This document shows positions 1-7,679 of a stretch of 12,792 nucleotides of DNA, in pieces. This stretch comes from AB-629-J13 sp964518835 (GTDB lineage: Bacteria > Fidelibacterota > Marinisomatia > Marinisomatales > AB-629-J13): the NCBI GenBank assembly GCA_964518835.1, contig CAZFKU010000040.1, forward strand, positions 1 to 12,792, written 5' to 3'. The stretch's first letter is position 1; each line of letters starts with the position of its first letter. Under the pieces are notes generated by a model. That model was not told where the DNA came from. It was given only the letters and a program-made list of their open reading frames with translations, and did not search any database. Position numbers and translations under genes: made by a program.

Positions 1-26
1 TAGTATAAAATAATAACTTTGACGAT

Positions 27-3000
27 ATGAATTATCTTAAATCAATACTTATTCTTGTTTTTTTAATTCCTGTTAACCTTATTTCTAAGTCTGAATATGG
101 ACAGGATCATTTTTGGCAAGCAAGCAAAAATAATGACTTCTCAACTCAAAACCGTCATCAATCGGTTGAGTATTATCTTGATGAAAATTTAATTATTTCT
201 TTTCTCATTAAATCCCCTCATGTAAAACAAAAGGGGAAATCCGAAACAATATTGAGTTTTCCCACCCCCAAGGGTGAAATCATTTATTTTGAAATGTATG
301 AATCTCCCGTAATGCCGGAGAAATTATCAGAGAAGTACCCTTCAATTAAAACATTTACCGGCAGAGGTGTGGAGAATCCAACCGATAGGGTCAGCGTAGC
401 CCTGAGTAAAAACAGACTTAAAGTTCTCATTTTAGGCAGTTTCGGTAGGATTTTTATCACACCGGAATTAGATGAAAAAGGAGTATACCAAGTATCTTAT
501 TTTGAAAATCACTTACAAAAAATCGAAGCGAGGATTGATTGCTCACCATTTGATTGTGAGTGTATGATTAAAAGATCAGAAGACGATAAACAGCAAAATA
601 GAGACAGAAATTTTCCATATTGTGTGGGAGAACCTGAACCTTGCTATTCCATTGGAGACACATTGGTCACCTTTCGTTATGCAGGGATATTAACCGCCGA
701 AGCAAACAATGCTTTTGCTGATGGCACGGTTGAAGGCGGGTTAGGATGGATTGCAGCCATGGCGAATCAAGTGAATCTGGTTTGGGTGCGGGAATTAAGT
801 TTTAGACTGGTACTAATCGAAAACAGTGATGTCCTGATTTATACGGATGATAATCCTACCCCTGAACTTTTTACAGCTTATGATATGTACACAGAACTTC
901 CCAGAGTTCTCATTCATCTAAATGAAGTGATCGGTCCGGGAGGATATGGTGTGTCTCAAGAAAACTTACTGTGGGAATATGGTGCTGTTTTTAATACGGG
1001 GTATGGAGGTGGTCTTGCTTACGTTCCCGGATCGACGTCTGCAAATCTTCCCAGCTATGCAGTTCACATTCATGAGATAGGACATAATCTTGGTTCGGGC
1101 CACAATTGTACGGTTGAAAATGGATGGAAAAGTTCTTTTGGCGGCACTGCAATGTGTAACAGAGGGAATACACTCCCGGGAAGTTTTGGTGACCAATATA
1201 GTTCACACACGATTGATATCGCCATTCGATATCAACAGGATATGTTTTCAGGTGTCAATTATGATTATCAACGTGGATGGATTAGGGAACCAACAGAAAA
1301 TATTATCCCGGGAGTCATGGTTCAGGAGGGTGGATTTTATATTCCCAAAGACACACCTTTTATTCTTGAAGGATCGGCAATTGACGGGGATGAAGATGAC
1401 CAGTTAACGTATTCCTGGGAACAGAATGATGCTTCAAATATTTCTTTTTCTCCACCGGATTTTCCTCCTGTTACGGGTCCCTTATTTTGCAGTATAGATG
1501 CCTTTCCAGAAGGTAAAATACGGTATTTTCCTTATTTTGAAAGCATCTTAGCAAATAATGATTACACCGGTTATGTTGAAAAATTACCTTTTGCAGAAAG
1601 GGAGATGAACATGCGGTTATTGGTGAGAGATAACAACCTGTATTCCGGTGCATTCACCTATAAAAATGTTCAATTCAATGTGGATGAGGATGCCGGTCCA
1701 TTTAGGGTTACGTCTCAATTTGAAGAGGAAATTTGGGAAACAGGATCGACTCAAATCATAACCTGGGATGTGGCGAATACGGATAATCCTAATTCCGTAA
1801 ACTGTTCAAATGTAGATATCATCTTAATCAATGAAAACTGGAATAATTTCAACTCCATCTTGGCAGAAAATATTCCAAACACGGGAAGTGCAAATATTAC
1901 TGTTCCTGTTTTGCCAACTCTGGGTGATTTCAGAATCATGGTGAAAAGTTCTGATAATATTTTCTTTGATGTCAACGAATCAAGTATTTCCATCGTCAAT
2001 TCTCAAAATGCAGTTGTGAGCATAGACACCGCAGTCATTCAACTATCCGTCCCGTCCGATTCCATCCTCATTTTTGATAGGGACATTGGGAATGTCGGGG
2101 AAATGGGCTCAGTTTTAATTTATGAGTCTATCGTAGAAATAAATCGTCCCGGAGATGGATATCTTTCATTTGACGGTCAGGATGATTACGTAGATTTAGG
2201 AGCAAATATTTTATCGGGAGATGGAAATTTTTCAATTTCATTGTGGGTAAAATCTCTATCTACTTATGCAGTTATCATTCAGCAGAGAAATGGAGGGTTT
2301 AATGGTGAATATCAGTTGAATTTTGATGGAAATGGGAAAATCAATTTTTGGACATATAGAAATGGATATCAATGGTCTGTAACTTCAACTGATTCTTATA
2401 ATGATAACGATTGGCATCATATTGTGATTGTACAGGATGTATCCATAAACGGAGGCAGAATCTACATTGACGGAAATGAAATTGGGACCAATTCGAATGG
2501 AGTTGTCTATTTGGATGGAAACATTCATACTTATTTAGGTGCCGACATGAGAGACTGGGTTAATTATTTGTTTGGAGACATTAATGATGTTCACATTTTT
2601 AATGGCGTTTTATCAGAATCCGATATCAACATTTTATTTAACCATGGATTTGGATTCAACACAAACTATGACCATGATGGTTTTACCGGCTCGGAATATT
2701 TAGCTGCATCTTATCCAATGATTTCAATGCAGGGTGACACCTTATTCGATATATCAGAAAACGGACATGATGGATTCATAGGAGGAGCAGAATGGGAAGG
2801 TGAGTTGACCCCTGTACCAAATTGGATGACGGTTTTATCTGAGAGTCATTGGTTAGGGTATAATGAATTTGAACCCATTTCACTTAGGATAGATCCAACC
2901 GGATTAGAAACAGACATTCAATATACAGGGTCGTTTATCGTAATATCCAATACAGATTTTTCACCCATTGACATTCCTGTAGAATTAACAGTTATTGATG

Positions 3001-4100
3001 AAATTCAGTTGACTGAAATTTCGGTTTCACAACAGTCTAACTGGAATCTTGTTGGTTTACCTGTGACTGTTTCAAATCCAAACTATGCAATTGTTTTCCC
3101 AGAATCAGTGGAAGGCACACTTTACTCATATGATGGTGCATATCAGTTAGAAACGGATTTGGTCTTGGGAGATGGATTCTGGCTGAGGTTTGCGGAAGAG
3201 GGAATGACCACAATAACCGGTGAGCCATTGAATGAAATAATTGTCAATCTAATAGAAGGTTGGAATCTAATTTCCGGACCATCCCAAATATCTACGATTA
3301 ATGATCCTGATGGGATTGTCATTTCCGGGACTCTCTATGGGTTTGGAGAAGGATATATCAATTCGTATGAATTAATTCCGGGGTATGGTTACTGGATAAA
3401 AAGTTATAGTGATGGTGAAATTTCCCTAACGTCGTCATTTTCTTTATCCAAAACCAAAATCTTCCACCAACCTGAAAACCTGAACACATTAACTGTTAAC
3501 ACGACTTCATTATTTTTCGGTAACAAAATCGAAGTTGAAAATCCTTTGAGTTTCAGTCTTCCGCCCAAACCGCCAGAAGGTTCAAAAGATGTACGTTTTT
3601 CGGGAAACACAAAACTCTGTACATTAGACGAATGTGTGATTGAGGTTATGAATGATGGCAGTCCACTCACGTTTGTATGTGAAATAATAGACGGTGAAGT
3701 TTGGGAAATTGTCCCTGTCATTGCGAATCAAGTGAAACTTGATGAAGCAATCTTTTTAACGAATGATAGTAAATTAACTTTGGATTTAGAGGCTGAAAAA
3801 TGGATTTTGCGAAAAACCACTTCACCCAAAGTTCCAACAGAGTTTGCACTTTTCCCGGCGCATCCCAATCCGTTTAATCCAGTAACGACCATTCGGTTTT
3901 CAGTACCAGAATTATCAGAAATCAATGTTTCTATTTACGATATTCAGGGACGGTTGGTTGAAACACTTGTGGATGAAAATCTTTCATCAGGAAATCATAG
4001 TGTTCAGTGGAACGCATCCGGATTTTCAAGTGGAGTTTATTTTTTAAAATTGGAATCCAGCGATTATTCACAAATTGAAAAATTAATGTTGTTAAAATAG
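27..4100 (+). CDS. Secreted M12B (reprolysin-like) metalloprotease with LamG domain and T9SS sorting domain
   Basis: A 1357-aa secreted zinc endopeptidase. Residues 1-20 form a signal peptide (MNYLKSILILVFL...). About 25-190 looks like the propeptide usual in this family ('ESPVMPEKLSEKYPSIKTF', then 'GRG'). The catalytic domain, about 200-410, carries the zinc motif HEIGHNLGSGH at 349-359: His349, His353 and His359 as ligands and Glu350 as the base. Met376 in GTAMCNRG fits the Met-turn. Two Ig-like segments follow (about 420-550 and 557-660). A BACON-like domain is split by a LamG/concanavalin-like domain at about 709-870. A two-lobed WNL module lies at about 1005-1134 (Trp1006, Trp1079), then a linker with SFSLPPKPP, then a T9SS type A sorting domain at 1270-1357 that begins PTEFALFPAHPNPFNP. 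Expected site of action is the cell surface or the medium. Family assignment is firm; the substrate is unknown. Confidence 0.93.
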   Translation: MNYLKSILILVFLIPVNLISKSEYGQDHFWQASKNNDFSTQNRHQSVEYYLDENLIISFLIKSPHVKQKGKSETILSFPTPKGEIIYFEMYESPVMPEKLSEKYPSIKTFTGRGVENPTDRVSVALSKNRLKVLILGSFGRIFITPELDEKGVYQVSYFENHLQKIEARIDCSPFDCECMIKRSEDDKQQNRDRNFPYCVGEPEPCYSIGDTLVTFRYAGILTAEANNAFADGTVEGGLGWIAAMANQVNLVWVRELSFRLVLIENSDVLIYTDDNPTPELFTAYDMYTELPRVLIHLNEVIGPGGYGVSQENLLWEYGAVFNTGYGGGLAYVPGSTSANLPSYAVHIHEIGHNLGSGHNCTVENGWKSSFGGTAMCNRGNTLPGSFGDQYSSHTIDIAIRYQQDMFSGVNYDYQRGWIREPTENIIPGVMVQEGGFYIPKDTPFILEGSAIDGDEDDQLTYSWEQNDASNISFSPPDFPPVTGPLFCSIDAFPEGKIRYFPYFESILANNDYTGYVEKLPFAEREMNMRLLVRDNNLYSGAFTYKNVQFNVDEDAGPFRVTSQFEEEIWETGSTQIITWDVANTDNPNSVNCSNVDIILINENWNNFNSILAENIPNTGSANITVPVLPTLGDFRIMVKSSDNIFFDVNESSISIVNSQNAVVSIDTAVIQLSVPSDSILIFDRDIGNVGEMGSVLIYESIVEINRPGDGYLSFDGQDDYVDLGANILSGDGNFSISLWVKSLSTYAVIIQQRNGGFNGEYQLNFDGNGKINFWTYRNGYQWSVTSTDSYNDNDWHHIVIVQDVSINGGRIYIDGNEIGTNSNGVVYLDGNIHTYLGADMRDWVNYLFGDINDVHIFNGVLSESDINILFNHGFGFNTNYDHDGFTGSEYLAASYPMISMQGDTLFDISENGHDGFIGGAEWEGELTPVPNWMTVLSESHWLGYNEFEPISLRIDPTGLETDIQYTGSFIVISNTDFSPIDIPVELTVIDEIQLTEISVSQQSNWNLVGLPVTVSNPNYAIVFPESVEGTLYSYDGAYQLETDLVLGDGFWLRFAEEGMTTITGEPLNEIIVNLIEGWNLISGPSQISTINDPDGIVISGTLYGFGEGYINSYELIPGYGYWIKSYSDGEISLTSSFSLSKTKIFHQPENLNTLTVNTTSLFFGNKIEVENPLSFSLPPKPPEGSKDVRFSGNTKLCTLDECVIEVMNDGSPLTFVCEIIDGEVWEIVPVIANQVKLDEAIFLTNDSKLTLDLEAEKWILRKTTSPKVPTEFALFPAHPNPFNPVTTIRFSVPELSEINVSIYDIQGRLVETLVDENLSSGNHSVQWNASGFSSGVYFLKLESSDYSQIEKLMLLK

Positions 4101-4178
4101 GAAAGGAAAATTTAAAATAGAGATATCTTCAATAACACAAATTTCATATGGAAATGTCTAAAATACAATTGCACCGTG

Positions 4179-4203
4179 ATACAGATATTCTTGTCTGTAT
4201 AAT
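4179..4203 (+). promoter_or_regulatory. Possible promoter -10 overlapping a small inverted repeat
   Basis: A perfect 7-bp inverted repeat (ATACAGA, 8-nt loop, TCTGTAT) occupies 4179-4200, and its right arm runs into TATAAT at 4198-4203. That hexamer lies 14 nt before the ATG of the DUF962 gene. No good -35 is seen at 16-18 bp; TTGCAC at 4169 is 23 bp away. The dyad could be an operator, or the whole match could be chance in AT-rich DNA. Confidence 0.25.
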
Positions 4204-4217
4204 ATTGTAGAAAAATT

Positions 4218-4526
4218 ATGCGACACAATTCCTTTAAAGAATTTTACCCTTATTATCTTAGTGAACATTCAAAACCGGGGACAAAACTGCTTCACTTCAT
4301 CGGGTCTTGGTGCGGGTTGGTATGTCTGGGTGAACTGACATTAACGGGAAATTTCTGGTGGCTGCCTCTTGGATTTTTACTGGGCTACGGTTTCGCCTGG
4401 ACAGGGCATTTTTTTATTGAAAAAAATAAACCGGCTACCTTTCAATATCCCTTATACAGCTTTATGGGAGACTGGGTAATGTTTGGTCAACTCATAACAG
4501 GAAAACTTCGGTTTTCCTCGAACTAG
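4218..4526 (+). CDS. DUF962 / Mpo1-like small membrane protein
   Basis: A 102-aa protein of the usual length for bacterial DUF962 (Mpo1-like) members. It shows the N-terminal signature FYPYYLSEHSKPGTKLLHFIG with conserved His residues, a hydrophobic centre with two likely membrane segments (about 27-60), and the second signature GHFFIEKNKPATFQYPLYS followed by GDW. The yeast relative Mpo1 is an Fe(II)-dependent dioxygenase acting on 2-hydroxy fatty acids; whether the bacterial protein does this is not established here. It stands alone, convergent with the lipoprotein gene downstream. No strong ribosome binding site is seen upstream (GAAAAA only). Family call is from recognised motifs; the function is inference. 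Confidence 0.85.
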   Translation: MRHNSFKEFYPYYLSEHSKPGTKLLHFIGSWCGLVCLGELTLTGNFWWLPLGFLLGYGFAWTGHFFIEKNKPATFQYPLYSFMGDWVMFGQLITGKLRFSSN

Positions 4527-4584
4527 TATTTTAACGAATTTGTCATACTGAGTAACAACGTGTTATTGAAGTGTGATAATGGAT

Positions 4585-4630
4585 GAAATCAAAACCTTAG
4601 TTATCATCCGCCAGCTGGTGGGTAACTGAG
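4585..4630 (-). terminator. Probable intrinsic terminator of the lipoprotein gene
   Basis: An 8-bp stem (4596-4603 with 4623-4630, one G-U pair) encloses a second GC-rich stem (4608-4612 with 4617-4621, loop AGCT). On the minus strand the hairpin is followed by GGTTTTGATTT, a T-rich tail that suits termination of the lipoprotein gene ending at 4655. On the plus strand no T-run follows, so it is less suited to the DUF962 gene. A weaker 7-bp hairpin at 4551-4567 lies nearby without a T tail. Nothing else is seen between 4527 and 4654. Confidence 0.5.
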
Positions 4631-4654
4631 GCAGACAAAATCCTATTAAATATT

Positions 4655-5164
4655 TTAGCTCCCTCCGTGTTCCTTTCCACCATGTTCCTGACCTCCATGC
4701 TCCTTTCCACCGTGTTCTTTTCCGCCATGCTCTTTACCTTTTCCATCTTTACCCATATGGCTTTTGGTTTCGACCAGAGGAATTCGGTTGTCATTTTCAT
4801 CATAAGTGTAACGGGCATTTCCGCTGACCTTGTGAATTCGGACATCGGCAACTTCAAGGTGTTTTCCCTTTAGAGCTACATCAATATCTAAATCAAGTAA
4901 TTCCCCGGAATCTACATCTTTAAAATCCGCGCAGGAGTAAAAATAATTTCCCGTTTTGCCCACCCGTTCATGAACCCGTGTCATTTTTAATCGTCGTACT
5001 TTATTTAAGTCCAAATCCATAACTTCAAAATTCCCTCCGGTTTTCGCCGCTTCATTTTCTACATATTGGCTCATTGCAGAACGAATCTCCTCATTTCCTG
5101 GAGGACTTGTACTGCAGGAAATAAGAAAAAGGACTAAAAATGAATTAATGTGAATTATTTTCAT
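4655..5164 (-). CDS. Small lipoprotein with EHGG-repeat His/Gly-rich tail
   Basis: A 169-aa protein of unrecognised family. The start is the ATG at 5162-5164 because GGAG sits 7 nt upstream; the in-frame TTG four codons earlier overlaps that ribosome binding site. The signal peptide MKIIHINSFLVLFLISC ends in a lipobox (LISC), so Cys17 is the likely lipidated residue and the protein should be membrane anchored outside the cytoplasm. The middle (about 27-130) is a compact, charged domain containing one further Cys (YSCADF) and no membrane segment. The C-terminus is highly charged and ends with five copies of (K/Q)EHGG plus Ser. A His-rich flexible tail could bind metal ions, but nothing here proves it. 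It is divergent from the 5405 operon across about 240 bp. Confidence 0.85.
   Translation of the reverse strand: MKIIHINSFLVLFLISCSTSPPGNEEIRSAMSQYVENEAAKTGGNFEVMDLDLNKVRRLKMTRVHERVGKTGNYFYSCADFKDVDSGELLDLDIDVALKGKHLEVADVRIHKVSGNARYTYDENDNRIPLVETKSHMGKDGKGKEHGGKEHGGKEHGGQEHGGKEHGGS
4661..4735 (-). repeat. Five tandem 15-bp repeats encoding (K/Q)EHGG
   Basis: Five consecutive in-frame 15-nt units make up the 3' end of the lipoprotein gene, encoding KEHGG, KEHGG, KEHGG, QEHGG, KEHGG. Units differ mostly at third codon positions, so the array is old enough to have drifted while the peptide was held constant. Arrays like this can change copy number by slippage. Confidence 0.9.
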
Positions 5165-5226
5165 AATTTTCTCCAAGGTTTATTAAATAAATGTATCTTT
5201 CCTGTAAATTTAATGATGGATTTTGC

Positions 5227-5232
5227 ATTATA
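5227..5232 (-). promoter_or_regulatory. Possible -10 box for the lipoprotein gene
   Basis: On the minus strand a perfect TATAAT lies about 63 nt before the ATG of the lipoprotein gene, a plausible leader length. No convincing -35 is seen at 16-18 bp. The divergent region 5165-5404 holds nothing else I can name. Confidence 0.2.
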
Positions 5233-5404
5233 CAATATGGTTGGTTACAAAATGGGATTATTTTTTAGGATTGAGGGGTCAAATAGTTATATATATTTTA
5301 TTTAAACTCCTGAAAAAACACGTTAAATTCAGCAAATTATCTGGAAACATAATGAATAATAAAAATCATTTACTTGTATGTATTAATTCAACTAATCATT
5401 GGTT

Positions 5405-6676
5405 GTGAAATTCAGAATATATATTATGGTTTTTATGACTTCACACATTATAGGACAAAATGAAGTCTGTTTTGAGATTGAGCAAAACCCCAATTCAAGC
5501 GATCCAGCATTTCAATGTTTTACAAAATATGTAAATGTGTTGGACTGTTTTGAAGTCTTTGCTCAGCAAAATGTTTCCGATGAAAAAGTCCTCCATGTTG
5601 CGGCAGTTGCAGCAGAACTTCTAGATAATGATGAAGATGGGGTTGTGGATGATGAAATGCTTTTTTTTGCACTTCATAGCCAGCAAGCATTAATGCCGGT
5701 CTTTACATTTGATGGAAATTCCTGTATGGAAAATTTTGAGGATAATTATGAAGGTGAGGGTGTTTCCGCTGTTCTTTTTCGAAATGAAATCGATCCCAAT
5801 CAGCCCGGTCATTGGGGGGATGATGCCACAGTTGAAGAGGTGTTGCATACCATTAATCATGTGGGACACGTTTCTATTTTTCCAAATGTATTTGGATTAT
5901 CTCCCAATTCATCAACCATGTCCGATGCAATGGATATTGCTCGGGGAGGACAATTTTTGGAAGTCCCGGACAATTATCCTGAAGAAGCATGGTATCATTA
6001 TGATGATTGGACATGTGACTACGAATGTATGGCCATCGAGTATCTGTACTGGTGTATCGTAACGGATATGGGTATATTAAATGACCCTCAAACTTGCGCA
6101 GGAATTGCAAATGAATGGGAGCCATGTTCACCTGAATTATTTGAAACCACCGATGTCATCATGCATAGTGTAGTCAATAATCCGAATTATCTTTTACCTC
6201 AACTTGCTCCTGATGGGAATTATTGTCCGGAGAATGCTTTAGAAATCCCAATCGCATTTAATGAAGGTTGGAATCTTGTGGGACTTCCGGTTGTTTTGGA
6301 AAATACCGAATATCAAAATATTTTTCCTGAAAGTATAGATGGAACTCTGTACTCTTTCAATAATGGATATATTCAGGAAAGCGAATTGATTAACGGTTCA
6401 GGATACTGGATTCGCTTTGAAAATTCAGGGAATGTTACCATTACCGGAAATGGGTTAAGTCAACTTATCATCGAATTAAACCAGGGATGGAATCTGATTT
6501 CGGGAATTACATGGGAGATATTATTGGAAAATGTAGATGACCCTGAAAACCTCATCATCCCGGGAACGTTTTATACCTACAGTGTGGGTTATGACCAAGT
6601 GAACAGTTTCCAACCAGGGAATGGATACTGGTTAAGATCAACGGAACCAGGAAGTATAACACTAAATCATAATTGA
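5405..6676 (+). CDS. Secreted protein with EEVLHTINH motif, Ca-loop-like segment and C-terminal WNL module
   Basis: About 423 aa from the GTG at 5405, chosen because it gives a compact signal peptide (VKFRIYIMVFMTSHIIGQ) like that of the next gene; TTG at 5399 and ATG at 5426 are alternatives and no clear ribosome binding site decides. Residues 74-84 (DNDEDGVVDDE) resemble a calcium-binding loop. EEVLHTINHVGH at 144-155 has His148 and His152 next to Glu144/Glu145 and might be a metal site. Further on are ARGGQF and a Cys/aromatic-rich stretch (EEAWYHYDDWTCDY, IEYLYW). From memory this pattern belongs to an uncharacterised family in marine bacteria and some eukaryotes. A WNL module fills the C-terminus from Trp289. 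There is no T9SS tail. The stop lies 14 nt before the next gene, which suggests an operon. Confidence 0.82.
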   Translation: MKFRIYIMVFMTSHIIGQNEVCFEIEQNPNSSDPAFQCFTKYVNVLDCFEVFAQQNVSDEKVLHVAAVAAELLDNDEDGVVDDEMLFFALHSQQALMPVFTFDGNSCMENFEDNYEGEGVSAVLFRNEIDPNQPGHWGDDATVEEVLHTINHVGHVSIFPNVFGLSPNSSTMSDAMDIARGGQFLEVPDNYPEEAWYHYDDWTCDYECMAIEYLYWCIVTDMGILNDPQTCAGIANEWEPCSPELFETTDVIMHSVVNNPNYLLPQLAPDGNYCPENALEIPIAFNEGWNLVGLPVVLENTEYQNIFPESIDGTLYSFNNGYIQESELINGSGYWIRFENSGNVTITGNGLSQLIIELNQGWNLISGITWEILLENVDDPENLIIPGTFYTYSVGYDQVNSFQPGNGYWLRSTEPGSITLNHN

Positions 6677-6690
6677 AAGGAAATTAACTC

Positions 6691-7656
6691 GTGAAATATA
6701 CAGTTATCGTATTCGTATTATTTTTAAACCTATTGTTTGGTCAATGACCTTTGTGAACGAACCCCAGTCTCCCGGTCGGGACGGCAAACACAGGAATTGG
6801 CTTAAGTCAGGGTAAATTACTATTTGGTGGTAATATTTCTTCACAATTTATAGATTGGGGACATGGTGCGTTAGATGAAACCGGTGAACACGAAGGATTT
6901 CTCAATTCAAATATAGGTGAATTGAATTTTAACTATGGATTAGCAGAAGACTGGAACCTTGAAACTAATCTTAGTTTTGGTATCAGAAAAATGGATTTTC
7001 TTGGAAGGGAGAACGATCATCATCGTGATGAATCAAGGTCGGGTATTGGGGATTTAAGGCTTACGCTAAGGTATTTATCTTCCAATGTAACATTTGGACC
7101 GGGAACTCGGTTATTTTTAGGAGGAGGAATTATTCTGCCTTCAAATAACACGGTAAAAAAGAATCCTTTTGCTGAAAATGTTGGACCACATACTCATTTC
7201 GATATGAGCGAAGGAGCCATAAAATATGTTGGGGAAATTCAATATTTTAAACGGGATAATTCACCAATAGTGAAGGGTGGTATCTTGAAATTTACGTCTG
7301 CAACAAAAGAAAATAAATATTCGTATAAACCGGGGTATCAGTTGGATGGGATTGCCATGTTTTACTGGCAGACAAAAGAAATATTAAAGGGAATTCCTCA
7401 ATTTTCATTTGTCGCTCAAAACAGAGGAGTTGATCATTGGGAGGGAATCGAAACTCCAAATTCCGGAGGGTCAATCATACAAGGGTCTGTGGGTCTAATG
7501 TGGAATTTAGATCCCCATCATATCACAGTTTCTCTAAGAATGCCCTTGTATCAGAACTTAAATATGGTAAAAGAAGGATCCTCAGTTGATAATCACGCAA
7601 AAATGTGGGGGTTTTCATTAAGCTACAGAACTATCATTTCATTAGGAGAAGAATAA
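6691..7656 (+). CDS. Predicted selenoprotein: outer-membrane beta-barrel-like protein with N-terminal UxxU
   Basis: A 321-aa product if two in-frame UGA codons (6745-6747, 6754-6756) are read as selenocysteine. The GTG start at 6691 has GAAAGGAAA about 10 nt upstream and gives the signal peptide VKYTVIVFVLFLNLLFGQ. UGA19-Pro-Leu-UGA22 follows exactly where the mature protein should begin, then TNPSLPVGTANTGIGLSQG and an open frame to TAA. The body alternates short amphipathic strands and turns (GIGDLRLTLRY, GGGIILPS, FSFVAQNRG), as in outer-membrane 'transporter'-type barrels; related proteins often have a Cys motif at this N-terminal place (from memory). His is frequent (HHRDE, GPHTHFDMSEG, DPHH). 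The next start, ATG at 6922, would leave no signal peptide. Translation failing at the first UGA would give an 18-aa peptide. A pseudogene with two stops is the main alternative. Confidence 0.75.
6745..6756 (+). other. Two recoded UGA codons (UGA-Pro-Leu-UGA)
   Basis: Two TGA codons lie in one frame, exactly three codons apart, giving UPLU. This copies the spacing of a redox CxxC motif. Both sit after a complete signal peptide and before continuous coding sequence. UGA is a normal stop elsewhere in the window (for example at 6674 and 9460, each followed by another in-frame stop within six codons), and Trp is written TGG throughout, so global reassignment is unlikely. Confidence 0.72.
6767..6785 (+). 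promoter_or_regulatory. Candidate bacterial SECIS hairpin
   Basis: Inside the coding sequence, 6770-6773 (UCCC) pairs with 6778-6781 (GGGA) around a GGUC tetraloop (6774-6777). Below it 6767-6769 (GUC) pairs with 6783-6785 (GGC), with one U-G pair and a bulged C at 6782, for 7 base pairs in all. The loop starts 17 nt after the second UGA and 26 nt after the first. Bacterial SECIS elements have a G in the first loop positions and lie roughly 16-37 nt from the UGA; in E. coli fdhF the GGUC begins 18 nt after the UGA (from memory). The stretch is also unusually GC-rich for this window. Confidence 0.7.
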
Positions 7657-7679
7657 TTTTTCCATGCAAGAATAAAACC

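Noticed and set aside
3404..3721. Long minus-strand ORF within the metalloprotease gene
   Set aside because: It lies opposite a well-supported coding frame and shows no domain or ribosome binding site.
4597..4873. ORFs on either strand over the lipoprotein 3' end (4597-4857 minus, 4667-4873 plus)
   Set aside because: They are other-frame readings of the 15-bp repeats, which stay open because the unit length is a multiple of three.
5223..5408. Small plus-strand ORF of 61 codons upstream of the 5405 gene
   Set aside because: No ribosome binding site, no recognisable composition, and it overlaps the start of the real gene.
6745..6756. Genome-wide UGA reassignment (to Trp or Gly)
   Set aside because: UGA ends other genes here (6674, 9460) and Trp and Gly are written with normal codons throughout.
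6922..7656. The barrel gene starting at the internal ATG at 6922
   Set aside because: It would lack a signal peptide and has no clear ribosome binding site. The same frame continues upstream with protein-like sequence to a GTG with a ribosome binding site and signal peptide.
6691..7656. Pseudogene with two nonsense mutations
   Set aside because: Not excluded, but less likely: both stops are UGA, spaced as CxxC at the mature N-terminus, with a SECIS-like hairpin following and no other damage in the frame.
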